This document shows positions 1 to 10,412 of a DNA stretch of 64,000 bases, piece after piece (within the stretch, counting starts at the first letter, position 1; every line of letters begins with the position of its first letter). The position numbers and the translations under genes were made by a program. The notes beneath the pieces are model-generated. The model was not told where the DNA came from and searched no databases. It was given only the letters and a program-made list of their open reading frames with translations. Source of the DNA: Gluconobacter wancherniae NBRC 103581 (GTDB lineage: Bacteria; Pseudomonadota; Alphaproteobacteria; Acetobacterales; Acetobacteraceae); NCBI RefSeq assembly GCF_007988885.1, contig NZ_BJUZ01000003.1:62001-126000 (forward strand). Direction: 5' to 3'.

Positions 1-15
1 TGGCTACAAACACAA

Positions 16-39
16 ACACGCACCACAGAGGGTGCGTGT
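16..39 (-). terminator. Terminator of the ilvBNC operon
   Basis: A perfect 9-bp inverted repeat (16-24 with 31-39) lies just beyond the ilvC stop. Read on the minus strand it is followed by a T-rich tract, the form of an intrinsic terminator. It probably ends the ilv transcript. Confidence 0.75.
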
Positions 40-91
40 TCTCATGGCTCCTGCCAGCCCGATGGGGGCTGCAAAAGCAATAACCGTCAGA

Positions 92-1637
<1,546 letters not shown>

Positions 1638-1638
<1 letters not shown>

Positions 1639-3434
1639 CAGACCAGCATCATCCCTTCTTCGGTCAGACCTGCAGCCTCGGAATCCTGATCCGGGCCAAG
1701 CAGCATCTGATTATGTGCCGCACCCGATGGAATCATCGGATAGCAGTTTTCATTTTCCGCCACGCAGATATCCGCCACGACCGGGCCGTCATGGGCCAGC
1801 ATTCTGCGGATCACATCATCGAGTTCACCGACATTCGTGGCACGCATACCCGTACCGTGGAAAGCTTCCGCCAGCTTGACGAAATCTGGCAGGGCCTCGC
1901 TGTACGACTGAGAATAACGCGAGCCATGCAGCAGTTCCTGCCACTGGCGCACCATCCCCATGTAGCGGTTGTTCAGGATAAAGATCTTCACCGGCAGACG
2001 ATACTGCGCAATGGTTCCCAGCTCCTGAATGTTCATGAGCGTGGAAGCTTCACCGGCGATATCGATCACCAGTGCATCCGGATGTGCAACCTGCGCGCCC
2101 ACAGCAGCAGGCAGCCCATAGCCCATCGTTCCCAGTCCGCCAGATGTCAGCCAGTGATTTGGCTTGTCGAACTGGAAATGCTGAGCCGCCCACATCTGGT
2201 GCTGGCCGACTTCGGTCGAGACAAACGTGTCACGGCCGCTTTCCTGCGTTAGCTCATACAGACGGCGAACAGCGTACTGGGGACGAATGATCGCAGACGG
2301 CGTCATATCCTGCGTGAAGCCGAAGCCATCAACGCTGCGCCATGACGCAATCTGGTTCCACCAAGCAGTCAGATCAGGTGCAGGCGTGTCATCCCAGGCC
2401 TCCAGCAATGCCTCAAGAGTATCGCGCAGATCGCCTTCGAGGCGAACGTCAACCTGAATGATCTTGTCGATCTGGCTTGGATCGATATCCGCATGGACCT
2501 TAAACGAATCCGGCGAGAACGCGTCCACACGTCCCGTCACACGGTCGTCAAAACGCGAACCTAGTGCGATCAGCAGGTCACAGCCATGCGTGGCCATGTT
2601 TGCCTCGACCGAACCATGCATACCCAGCATGCCGAGAAACTGCGGATCCGGAGAGGGGAATGCTCCAAGTCCCATCAACGTGGACGTTACCGGATAACCC
2701 GTCTTGCGAGCGAGACGGCGCAGCAGTTCGGACGCCTCAGGCCCGGAATTGATCACGCCGCCGCCCGTGTAGAACAAAGGACGTCTGGCCGTCTTCATGG
2801 CCTCGATCGTGCGAGCGATCGCCGCAGCGTCCGGGCCACCCTGACGACGGAAACGCTGCAGGCGTGACAGTGCAGGCGGCGTCAATGGCGCACCACCCAC
2901 CGTGATATCCTTGGGCAAATCCACCAGTACGGGTCCGGGGCGACCAGAGCGCGCAACCTCGAAAGCCTCACGCACGGTCTGCGCCAGAGCGCCCGGCTCA
3001 CGAACCAGATAGTTATGCTTGGTTGCAGGCCGCGTGATGCCGGTCGTATCAGCTTCCTGAAAAGCGTCGTTGCCGATCAGTTTCGTAGGAACCTGACCGC
3101 ACAGGCACACAAGCGGAATGGAATCCATCAGCGCATCGACAAGACCCGTTACGGCGTTCGTTGCGCCCGGCCCCGACGTTACCAGCACGACACCGACCTT
3201 ACCCGTCGAGCGGGCATAGGCCTCAGCAGCATGCACGGCAGCCTGCTCATGGCGGACGAGAATATGACGAATCCGGTCCTGCTTGAAGAGCGCGTCGTAG
3301 ATCGGAAGGACTGCGCCCCCCGGATAGCCAAAAATGACCTCTACGCCCTGTTCATCGAGCACACGCAGAAGGACTTCCGCACCATTCAGCGCGTTGTTCC
3401 CCGTCTTCGGCTCTTTGTCAGCAGCACCTGTCAC
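1638..3434 (-). CDS. ilvB: Acetolactate synthase large (catalytic) subunit
   Basis: Thiamine-diphosphate enzyme making acetolactate from two pyruvates, the first common step of branched-chain amino acid synthesis. The 598 residues contain the N-terminal pyrimidine-binding domain (FGYPGGAVLPIYDAL, then RHEQAAVHAAEAYAR with the catalytic Glu), a central FAD domain, and the C-terminal ThDP/Mg motif ending in ILNNRYMG. That motif reads GEAS where GDGS or GDAS is usual, so Glu replaces the Mg-binding Asp. The start is GTG, preceded by GGGGAGGA. Only 30 bases separate it from miaA upstream, so read-through from miaA is possible. Confidence 0.96.
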
Positions 3435-3464
3435 CGTATCCTCCCCAGGTATGAGGCGCGGGAT

Positions 3465-4448
3465 TTAAGACGGGATTGCGCGGACGTCAACTCGATTTGA
3501 TATAAAATTTTCTATTTTTTCATATTCTCTTTCCGAAAGTTGCGTAGATAACGTGTGCCTACGCAACGAAATCATCGCATCATCCTGCTTGCCCAAAGCG
3601 TGATGCCGAAACCATGTTGCCTGACGCCGGGTGTAACGGCCCGTCGCGAGAACTGCGGCGGCCTTTGCTGCCTCCATGGTTTCTTCTCCACGTAGAACGG
3701 CACAAAGCTCAGGCACACCATGGGCCCGCATGGCCGGAAGAGCGGGTGAGAGATCACGCGCAACCAGACGTCGCACTTCATCCATCGCACCCTGTTGGAG
3801 CATGAGACCAAAACGCTCGTTTATTGCGTGACGCAGCTCATCACGCGGAGGATCAAGCTGAACCGACACGAAGCGATAAGGTGCCGCAGGAAGGCCCGGC
3901 TGTGACCGCCACCAGAACAGCCCATACCCCGTTCCACGCCAGACCTCCCATGCGCGAGCGATTCTCTGTGTGTCGTTAGGCCGCAAGGAGGCTGCGGTTT
4001 CAGGGTCAACTGCCTCAAGGCGCGCATGCAGTGCAGCAGGGCCGATTTCGTCTGCCAGTGCGCGTGCTTCGGTCCGTGCTACTTCTCCCGGGTCAGGTAC
4101 TTCTACAAGACCGTCTGTGAGCGCCCGGAGATACATTCCTGTGCCGCCACACAGAATGGGAATCCGGCCCGCATCACACGCAGCCTTCATTTCCCTGAGA
4201 GCCTCCTCTCGCCACCACGCCACGCTTCCGGGTTGGGCGGCATCCAGCACACCATAAAGACGGTGCGGAACAGCGGCCTCATCTGCGGCGTCCGGGCGGG
4301 CCGTGAGGATACGCAGATCACTATAGACCTGCATGGAATCGGCGTTGATAACCGTACCGTCAAAGGCACGAGCGAGATCAAGAGCGAGAGCCGACTTGCC
4401 GGAGCAGGTTGGGCCAGCCACAATGATCGCAGTCTTCGGGGCATTCAT
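3465..4448 (-). CDS. miaA: tRNA dimethylallyltransferase
   Basis: Transfers the dimethylallyl group to A37 of tRNAs that read codons starting with U. The P-loop GPTCSGKS lies at residues 12-19, and the DSMQVYSDL segment and Arg/Trp-rich C-terminus (QATWFRHH) fit MiaA. The frame stays open to 4496, but the ATG at 4448 was preferred: it is preceded by AGGAACGGGG, gives 327 residues close to the family norm, and avoids overlap with the divergent serB. It precedes ilvB on the same strand. Confidence 0.93.
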   Translation of the reverse strand: MNAPKTAIIVAGPTCSGKSALALDLARAFDGTVINADSMQVYSDLRILTARPDAADEAAVPHRLYGVLDAAQPGSVAWWREEALREMKAACDAGRIPILCGGTGMYLRALTDGLVEVPDPGEVARTEARALADEIGPAALHARLEAVDPETAASLRPNDTQRIARAWEVWRGTGYGLFWWRSQPGLPAAPYRFVSVQLDPPRDELRHAINERFGLMLQQGAMDEVRRLVARDLSPALPAMRAHGVPELCAVLRGEETMEAAKAAAVLATGRYTRRQATWFRHHALGKQDDAMISLRRHTLSTQLSEREYEKIENFISNRVDVRAIPS

Positions 4449-4489
4449 TCCCCGTTCCTGCCACACGCGCCGGACCGTTACGAGAGCCC

Positions 4490-5383
4490 ATGTCATTTCC
4501 TTCAGTGCTGACCATCATCGCCGACCGCAAGTCTGGCCCCCTCAAACCCGAAGCCATCGATGTGGCCCGGACACTCGTCAAAGGCAGCAAGCCGGTTGTG
4601 CTGTCCGAAGGTGAGGCCGTCGACATTCCCTGCCCGAAGCCAGGGCCGGGGTCCGCAAGTGCTGCAACCATCCGCGCAACGCTTGCGCCCTATCGCGTGG
4701 ATGCACTGCTCATGAAAACACGCGGGCGCCGCAAGGCGCTGCTTGTTGCAGACATGGATAGCACCATCCTCACCGGCGAGACGCTGGACGATCTCGCGGC
4801 TCTTGCAGGCTGCGGGGAGGAAGTGGCTGCGATCACTCAAGCTTCCATGAACGGAGAGCTTGATTTCGACACAGCACTTGAACGTCGGGTCGCGCTTCTC
4901 GCAGGCAAACCCGCCTCCCTTCTTGAAGACGTCTGGCAGAGCCTGACCCTGACGGATGGAGCCCGCGAGCTCGTCCAGACCATGAAGGCACACAATGCCC
5001 GTACGGCACTTGTTTCAGGCGGATTCACATGGTTCACGCAACGTGTTGCGGAACTGTGCGGCTTCGATGAGCATCATGGCAACGCGCTTGAAATCATTGA
5101 TAACACCATGACCGGCAAGCTCGCAGCGGATATTCTTGGGCCAGATGCCAAACGGGATCATCTGGAACGCCTGACAGAAGAGCGCGGCGTGCAGCTTCGT
5201 GCTGCCCTGACCACGGGTGATGGCGCAAACGACATCCCCATGCTGATGGCTGCCGGTCTTGGCCTAGCCTTCCACGCAAAACCCAATGTTCGCAAGATCG
5301 TTGGCACGCAGATCAATTTCTCAGGTCTGCGTGCCCATCTTTTTGCACAGGGCTATACAGCCGGGACGTTCGTCACCGACTGA
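4490..5383 (+). CDS. serB: Phosphoserine phosphatase
   Basis: Last step of serine synthesis: dephosphorylates O-phosphoserine. HAD superfamily; motif I DMDST (nucleophile Asp) is near residue 87, motif II is SGGF, and motif III is GDGANDIPML. The N-terminal 80 residues resemble the small regulatory domain of alphaproteobacterial SerB; total length 297. Transcribed divergently from miaA, with 41 bases between the chosen starts, and convergent with the glycine-rich gene only six bases downstream. Confidence 0.94.
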   Translation: MSFPSVLTIIADRKSGPLKPEAIDVARTLVKGSKPVVLSEGEAVDIPCPKPGPGSASAATIRATLAPYRVDALLMKTRGRRKALLVADMDSTILTGETLDDLAALAGCGEEVAAITQASMNGELDFDTALERRVALLAGKPASLLEDVWQSLTLTDGARELVQTMKAHNARTALVSGGFTWFTQRVAELCGFDEHHGNALEIIDNTMTGKLAADILGPDAKRDHLERLTEERGVQLRAALTTGDGANDIPMLMAAGLGLAFHAKPNVRKIVGTQINFSGLRAHLFAQGYTAGTFVTD

Positions 5384-5389
5384 AGAACC

Positions 5390-5980
5390 TCAATATCCCC
5401 AGGTGTATGGCGGTGGTCCGCCGCCATATGGGGTGTATGGAACAACATATCCGGGCTGCGGCGCGTAATAGACAGGTGGCGGGGCATAGCCCTGATAAGG
5501 CGCGTAACCGTAGCCGTTATAGTAGGACGACGTTGCAGCGCCCACAGCGAGGCCGGTTGCAAGCCCAGCGCCTATGCCCCAGCCACCCCAACCCCAGCCG
5601 CCGCCCCAGCCTGGCATACCCCAGCCATAGCCGAACCAGCCGGGTCCACCCCAGCCGTTCCAGCCAGCGCCACGCCAGCCAGAGAAACGGGGGCCACCCC
5701 ATCCGCCTCCCCAACCGCCACCGGGACGAAACCCCCAACCGGGACCGCCGCGATACCCACCACCACCGGGGCCGCCACGAAAGCCGCCGCCTCCACCAAA
5801 GCCACCACGCGGGCCGCCACCGTGAAAACCACCGCCACCTCCCCAACCGCCGCCATGGAAACCACCTCCCCCGCCACCATGACCGCCGCCACCGCCAGGA
5901 AATGCCTGCGCAGGAAGGGACACAGCACCTGTCATCAGGGCCAGAGCAAATACCGCGCCAACCTTTGTAAATCGTTTCAT
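5390..5980 (-). CDS. Glycine-rich secreted or surface protein
   Basis: No family is recognised. The 196-residue product opens with a clear Sec signal peptide (KRFTKVGAVFALALMTGA, cleavage likely after AQA, residue 26). A Gly/Trp/Phe/His-rich low-complexity region follows, built from short units such as GGGFHGG and GGWGG. Next is a short apolar glycine segment (IGAGLATGLAVGAA), and the tail is Tyr/Pro-rich. This pattern occurs in many uncharacterised alphaproteobacterial envelope proteins. The glycine-zipper-like stretch suggests membrane association, which is inference. Part of the repeat-like DNA is GC-rich and prone to shadow ORFs in other frames. Confidence 0.8.
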   Translation of the reverse strand: MKRFTKVGAVFALALMTGAVSLPAQAFPGGGGGHGGGGGGFHGGGWGGGGGFHGGGPRGGFGGGGGFRGGPGGGGYRGGPGWGFRPGGGWGGGWGGPRFSGWRGAGWNGWGGPGWFGYGWGMPGWGGGWGWGGWGIGAGLATGLAVGAATSSYYNGYGYAPYQGYAPPPVYYAPQPGYVVPYTPYGGGPPPYTWGY

Positions 5981-6082
5981 GGTCCGTCTCCTCCGGCCCA
6001 GTCATTGGCAAAAATGCCAGAGCCTCTCATATCGGTGCAGGTTGAGCGCGAAAAAAGGGCGAAATACGGTAGTGGAACATTC

Positions 6083-6098
6083 TGTTTCACGTGAAACA
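6083..6098. promoter_or_regulatory. parS centromere site 1
   Basis: A perfect 16-bp match to the bacterial parS palindrome TGTTTCACGTGAAACA, in the gap between the glycine-rich gene and dciA. ParB binds this sequence and spreads to form the partition complex. Two more sites lie at 27,639 and 29,925, and parAB is in the same window. Confidence 0.95.
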
Positions 6099-6108
6099 TC
6101 CAGTCGCA

Positions 6109-6624
6109 TTATCTTCGGCGGCGCCGGGCACTCACATGCCCTCCAAGGCGCTCCAGAGCCTGACGCAAATCCTCATCATCAATATCCGCTACATTCACCT
6201 GAAGGGGTTTCGGTCTAACGGGACGCGGTGTCTCGAATGCCGTCATGTCCTGAACGACCTTCAACCGCTTAAGTGTATGTTCACCACGCAGCCCGCAGGC
6301 CGTGTTGATGCGTTCGAGAATCTGCGGAGCAAAATGCTGGAGTTCCATCGCCACCGGCCCCGAGCAGGCAAGGGTAAGTGTTCCTGCGCTCATGCGTCGT
6401 GGCTCGGTCTCGCGCCCCAGACGTGGGCCGACAAAATCCTCCCAGTCCATCATCAACCGAACAAGCAAGGGCGATTTTTTCTTAAATGCCAGCTTTGTCA
6501 GGCCTGGGATAAAGGTTCCGATCTGGCGCTCGCCCCATTTGCGGGGCTGCCATCCACCATCCTGAGCATTTCCCTGAGTAGAAGACGCTGTCGGGTGCTT
6601 GTTTGAAATGCGATCCTTCGTCAT
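6109..6624 (-). CDS. DciA-like DUF721 protein
   Basis: DUF721 family, which includes DciA, a loader of the replicative helicase in bacteria lacking DnaC or DnaI. The 171-residue protein has the conserved core with W-E-DFVGPRLGRETEP, GTLTLACSGPVAMELQHFAPQI and INTACG. A basic N-terminus and an Arg-rich C-terminus (SARRRRR) flank it. Divergent from mutY, with the 5' ends overlapping; a dciA-mutY neighbourhood is common in alphaproteobacteria. Assignment as the actual helicase loader is inference from family and context. Confidence 0.85.
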   Translation of the reverse strand: MTKDRISNKHPTASSTQGNAQDGGWQPRKWGERQIGTFIPGLTKLAFKKKSPLLVRLMMDWEDFVGPRLGRETEPRRMSAGTLTLACSGPVAMELQHFAPQILERINTACGLRGEHTLKRLKVVQDMTAFETPRPVRPKPLQVNVADIDDEDLRQALERLGGHVSARRRRR

Positions 6625-7702
6625 ATCCGCTCCTGTGACTCCCGATGCATCCGCCCTGCTCCGCTGGTATGATACCCACCGGCGCGTTCTGCCCTGGCGC
6701 AGCCTCCCCGGCCAGCGGCCAGATCCCTATGCCGTATGGCTGAGCGAAATCATGCTTCAGCAAACAACGGTCCGCGCCGTCATATCATATTACGAGCGCT
6801 TCCTGAGCCATTATCCAACCGTTCAGGATCTGGCGGCAGCCCCGCTCGAAGATGTTCTGCATCTCTGGGCAGGTCTTGGCTATTACGCACGCGCCCGGAA
6901 CCTGCATGCCTGCGCCCGGCGCGTTACGGAAATGGGCGGGTTCCCGCAGACGCTCGCAGAACTACTCACTCTTCCCGGCATCGGCGCATATACCGCGCGC
7001 GCCATCGCGGCGATTGCGTTTGGCGTTCCTGTCGTGCCAGTGGATGGCAATGTGGAACGTGTAACGGCGCGTCTGTATTCGATCGAAGACCCCCTGCCTG
7101 CTTCCCGCCCACTCCTCGCGAAACATGCAGCCAGACTGAATACCGACCAGGAAGCACAGGACCGACCATCCGATTTCGCACAGGCTCTGTTTGATCTTGG
7201 CGCAACGATCTGCACCCCGCGCAATCCGTCCTGCCTGACCTGCCCCTGGCAAAAAAAATGCATGGGATTGAAGAATGGAGTCGCGGCGAACCTGCCCCTC
7301 AAAACACCCAAACAGGCAAAGCCTGTTCGTTACGGCGTTCATTTCCTGCTCCATGATCACAATCAGAACATTCTGCTGCGTACGCGACCACCCAAAGGGC
7401 TTCTCGGCGGCATGGACGAAATTCCGGGTACTGAGTGGCGCTCGGAACGATGGTCTCCCGCCGAAGCTCTGGCGGCTGCGCCAGCACTCGTAAACTGGGT
7501 GGCACGCGGAGAAATCAAGCACGTCTTTACGCACTTCACGCTTTATCTGATGGTGTATGAAGCAACGCTCCCTGCGAACCACAATGCCGGGATCGATCCC
7601 TCCTTTGGCGCGTTTCGAACCACGAAGCGGGCCGCACTGCCCGGCGTCATGCAGAAATGCCTGTCCCTTGCTGCCCCCGAAACGGACGCGGAAACACCAT
7701 GA
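6608..7702 (+). CDS. mutY: A/G-specific adenine DNA glycosylase
   Basis: Base-excision repair enzyme removing adenine mispaired with 8-oxoguanine. It contains the helix-hairpin-helix motif LPGIGAYTARAIAAIAFG with the catalytic Asp following in PVVPVDGNV. The [4Fe-4S] cysteines have the exact C-X6-C-X2-C-X5-C spacing (CTPRNPSCLTCPWQKKC), and a Nudix-like C-terminal 8-oxoG domain follows. The ATG at 6608 gives 364 residues and overlaps dciA by 17 bases; GTG 6635 would avoid the overlap, and no clear ribosome site decides between them. The 3' end overlaps the next gene (ATGA). Confidence 0.95.
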   Translation: MRSFVISAPVTPDASALLRWYDTHRRVLPWRSLPGQRPDPYAVWLSEIMLQQTTVRAVISYYERFLSHYPTVQDLAAAPLEDVLHLWAGLGYYARARNLHACARRVTEMGGFPQTLAELLTLPGIGAYTARAIAAIAFGVPVVPVDGNVERVTARLYSIEDPLPASRPLLAKHAARLNTDQEAQDRPSDFAQALFDLGATICTPRNPSCLTCPWQKKCMGLKNGVAANLPLKTPKQAKPVRYGVHFLLHDHNQNILLRTRPPKGLLGGMDEIPGTEWRSERWSPAEALAAAPALVNWVARGEIKHVFTHFTLYLMVYEATLPANHNAGIDPSFGAFRTTKRAALPGVMQKCLSLAAPETDAETP

Positions 7703-8325
7703 ACCTGACTTCTCCCAGCACACGGCTCTGGATCATGGACTGGCATGGCTGGATGCTGGACCATGATCCTGTCAGCGATTCATACGCGCGCAGCCCCTTC
7801 CGTCCGGGGTACTATCCGGGTCTTTCCTTCATAGCCCCGGCAGATTTTTCACTCCCGTGCCCATTAGTCGCGGAAAAGAGCATCTCGATGCCCCGAGCCC
7901 TGCCTCAGCTAACGATGATCGAAACGCCCCGCTCGCCTCTCGTCGCTTTATCACGACAGAAACCCGAAAGCCTTGTAACCTGTGCACCCGTACCCGGTGC
8001 ACGTGGTGAAGTGCATTTTAACGCCACGGTACTCAACGACTGGGAAATGTTCCTTCCCATGACCGGAAACATGGTCCGTGGGTTGGGCATTCTCATGGAA
8101 GCAAGTGCTTCAACAATGAGCTATGCAGACGGCACGCCCTGCGATCAGCTCGTTGTCCGCAGCGCTATGACAGCGCAGACAGGCACTTTTCGGTTTTCTC
8201 TCGCTGCCCATCACGACCAGATCGAAGGGGTCAGCCTGTTGGGCAATGGTGAAACACTCACACTCCATCTCACGAGCGTGGACGGCGAAACCAGCCATAA
8301 TCTGACCGTCAAGCGCGCGGCCTGA
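7699..8325 (+). CDS. Unrecognised protein translationally coupled to mutY
   Basis: 208 residues, no family recognised. The ATG at 7699 overlaps the mutY stop (ATGA), so translation is probably coupled. No signal peptide or strong membrane segment is evident. The N-terminal part is rich in Trp, Tyr and Pro (WIMDWHGWMLDHD). The C-terminal half alternates hydrophobic and polar residues (GTFRFSLAAHHDQIEGVSLL, LTLHLTSVDG), which suggests a beta-rich fold. The reading frame is intact and its codon use looks like that of its neighbours. Function is not inferred. Confidence 0.8.
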   Translation: MNLTSPSTRLWIMDWHGWMLDHDPVSDSYARSPFRPGYYPGLSFIAPADFSLPCPLVAEKSISMPRALPQLTMIETPRSPLVALSRQKPESLVTCAPVPGARGEVHFNATVLNDWEMFLPMTGNMVRGLGILMEASASTMSYADGTPCDQLVVRSAMTAQTGTFRFSLAAHHDQIEGVSLLGNGETLTLHLTSVDGETSHNLTVKRAA

Positions 8326-8327
8326 TC

Positions 8328-8355
8328 CTCAGGGACGTTTCTGCACGTCCCTGAG
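8328..8355. terminator. Hairpin between convergent genes
   Basis: A perfect 11-bp inverted repeat (CTCAGGGACGT, with its complement at 8345-8355) with a 6-base loop lies between the convergent mutY-coupled gene and catalase. No good T run follows on either strand. It may act as a weak bidirectional terminator or an mRNA 3'-end stabiliser. Confidence 0.55.
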
Positions 8356-8374
8356 CAACGACTGATTAATCAGC

Positions 8375-9865
8375 TTAATCAGCAATCACTTCCTGATTGG
8401 TTGCCGCTGAAGCATGACCAACTGGCTTGTCTTTCTCAATCGCCCGGCGAACACCCTGAGCCCATTCAGGATCAGCCTTCTCAAAAAGTGCGAGCTGACG
8501 GTCTACGATATGCTGGGGTACGCCCTGCATGGCCCCTGCAAAGTTCTCAAAGAAGCGCTCCCGCTGCCCAGCATCGAACATCCTGAACAGGACACGGGGC
8601 TGAGCAAAATCATCCCCATCTGCCCGGTGCTCGTAAAAGCCGATGTCCCCGCTGACGCGCAGTGGTGGTTCGATGACGCTTCGGTCTTCCGTAGGGCCAC
8701 CAAATGAGTTCGGCTCGTAATATTCTCCATCACCGGGATGAGGCGCGTCAAAACGCATCGGGCCATCCAGATGGTAATTCTTCACGGGCATTTTCGGACG
8801 GTTTACCGGAAGCATCTCATAATGCGTTCCAACCCGGTAACGGTGTGCATCCGCATATGCAAACAGACGGCCCTGTAACATCCTGTCTGGAGAAAACCCG
8901 ATCCCCGGCACGATATTCGAAGGAGAAAACGAAGCCTGTTCCATCTCCGCAAAATAATTCTGCGGATTACGGTTCAGCTCCATCACACCCACTTCATGAA
9001 GCGGAAAATCCTTCTGTGACCAGACTTTGGTGACGTCAAACGGATTGAAGCTCACGCGCTCCGCCTCAGCCTCCGCCATGATCTGGATGAATACGGTCCA
9101 TTGAGGGTGCTCACCACGCTCGATCGCATGGTAGAGGTCTGCCTGCGAAGATTCGCGGTCCCTGCCAATAACCTCATTGGCCTCGCTGTTCGTCCAGTGC
9201 CGATGTCCCTGCCGGGTTTTGAAGTGAAACTTCACCCAGAACCGCTCACCCTGCGCATTCCACAGGGAATAGGTATGGCTGCCATAACCGTTCATGAACC
9301 GATAGCCCTGAGGAAGGCCACGATCAGAAAACAAAATGGCGACCTGATGCAGGCTCTCCGGGCTCAAGGACCAGAAATCCCACATTGCCGTCGCCGAACG
9401 CATATTGGTTCGCGGATGGCGCTTTTGGGTATGAATGAAATCAGGAAACTTGATCGGGTCACGCACGAAGAAGACCGGCGTGTTGTTCCCCACCAGATCC
9501 CAGTTTCCCTCGTCCGTATAGAATTTCAGTGAAAACCCACGGACATCACGCTCTGCATCTGCTGCTCCGCGCTCTCCAGCAACGGTGGAAAAGCGGGCCA
9601 GCAGCTCCGTCTTCTTACCGACTTCGGAAAAAATGGCAGCACGCGTGTAGGCAGTAATGTCCTTGGTGACCGTGAAGGTCCCATACGCACCTGAGCCCTT
9701 CGCATGAACCGTACGTTCCGGAATGCGCTCTCGGTTCTGGTGCGCCAGTTTTTCGATAAGCTGATAGTTTTCCAGCAGCAGCGGGCCACGGGCACCAACC
9801 GTCTTGCTGTCCTGATTGCTTCCCCAAGGGGCGCCCGCGGTCGTCCGGATCGTATTATCAGTCAT
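8375..9865 (-). CDS. katA: Haem catalase (monofunctional)
   Basis: Disproportionates hydrogen peroxide, which is relevant in a strongly oxidising obligate aerobe. The 496 residues match the small-subunit catalase class. The distal His lies in [13 protein letters not shown], followed by the Asn region [14 protein letters not shown]. The proximal haem-ligand motif [12 protein letters not shown] contains the axial Tyr. No signal peptide is present, so it is probably cytoplasmic. It is a single gene, followed by a hairpin shared with the convergent neighbour. The symbol is by family; subfamily naming is uncertain. Confidence 0.95.
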   Translation of the reverse strand: MTDNTIRTTAGAPWGSNQDSKTVGARGPLLLENYQLIEKLAHQNRERIPERTVHAKGSGAYGTFTVTKDITAYTRAAIFSEVGKKTELLARFSTVAGERGAADAERDVRGFSLKFYTDEGNWDLVGNNTPVFFVRDPIKFPDFIHTQKRHPRTNMRSATAMWDFWSLSPESLHQVAILFSDRGLPQGYRFMNGYGSHTYSLWNAQGERFWVKFHFKTRQGHRHWTNSEANEVIGRDRESSQADLYHAIERGEHPQWTVFIQIMAEAEAERVSFNPFDVTKVWSQKDFPLHEVGVMELNRNPQNYFAEMEQASFSPSNIVPGIGFSPDRMLQGRLFAYADAHRYRVGTHYEMLPVNRPKMPVKNYHLDGPMRFDAPHPGDGEYYEPNSFGGPTEDRSVIEPPLRVSGDIGFYEHRADGDDFAQPRVLFRMFDAGQRERFFENFAGAMQGVPQHIVDRQLALFEKADPEWAQGVRRAIEKDKPVGHASAATNQEVIAD

Positions 9866-10305
9866 GTCAGGTCTCCTGCTTCAACAAGCTAAGCGGCGTC
9901 AGATTATAAAACCAGGAAAAAAGGTAAAACCGATTTATTCTATCTCTCTGATCGGAAAATATAGTCTTTAAGTATGCACTTGGCTGCTGTGTTCCTGTCG
10001 GGTCCCGGGATTTGCTGAACGAGGTGTCGCCAGTCTGGAGCGAGCGTCAGGAACCATGGCGCTCAGACTGAGCAATGTCTCATCCGGAAAATCTTCAGCC
10101 ACAACATGCCCTCCCTAGACCGGCGTGTCGCTCCGGCAGAGAAACTGGCCCAGATTGGCCTCAAGCACCATTTCGCAGCTGCGGGTGATTCCTGGTTCAA
10201 CGGCGGCGTTGGTGGAGCAGGCGGCCTGGGGCAAGCGTGTTACATCCGCCAACTCCCGCAAGCCACAGCAGGGCTGAGCTTTTCCGAAGAAGTTTGCCCT
10301 TGATA
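9866..10305 (+). other. Gene-less region ending in a strong terminator; possible ncRNA
   Basis: This stretch lies between catalase (leaving leftward) and the Hsp70-like gene. No convincing protein gene is seen; the longest frames are about 65 codons with no family resemblance. A stable hairpin can be drawn at about 10,031-10,073 (CAGTCTGGAGCG with CGCTCAGACTG), itself flanked by TTGCT and AGCAA. The region ends at a 13-bp intrinsic terminator on the plus strand, so a plus-strand transcript probably starts inside it. I could not match it to tmRNA, RNase P RNA or SRP RNA signatures; 6S RNA could not be tested by eye. Confidence 0.4.
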
Positions 10306-10340
10306 CCCCGCTGCAGACTCTGTCTGCAGCGGGGGTTTTT
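10306..10340 (+). terminator. Strong intrinsic terminator with no obvious upstream gene
   Basis: A perfect 13-bp GC-rich stem (10,306-10,318 with 10,322-10,334), a 3-base loop and a run of five T follow on the plus strand. It is one of the strongest terminators in the window, yet the nearest upstream gene points the other way. Confidence 0.9.
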
Positions 10341-10412
10341 GTGTGCTTTTTCGCATCTTTTCCATGATCAAACCGGATGGACTTGCCGAAAGCGCACGTC
10401 TATTGACGCCCG

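Noticed and set aside
5407-5970. 187-codon plus-strand frame rich in Arg, His and Pro opposite the glycine-rich gene
   Set aside because: A by-product of the GGN codon repeats of the glycine-rich protein, which has a proper signal peptide and start.
10106-10303. 65-codon plus-strand frame before the orphan terminator
   Set aside because: No ribosome site is evident and the translation has no recognised family, though a small peptide cannot be excluded; the transcript is better treated as unknown RNA.
10180-10305. Resemblance to the 5' domain of tmRNA (GGGTGATTCCTGGTTCAACGG)
   Set aside because: The invariant tmRNA G is replaced, no tag frame starting Ala-Asn-Asp-Asn is found on either strand, and no matching acceptor half with a T-arm and CCA is nearby.
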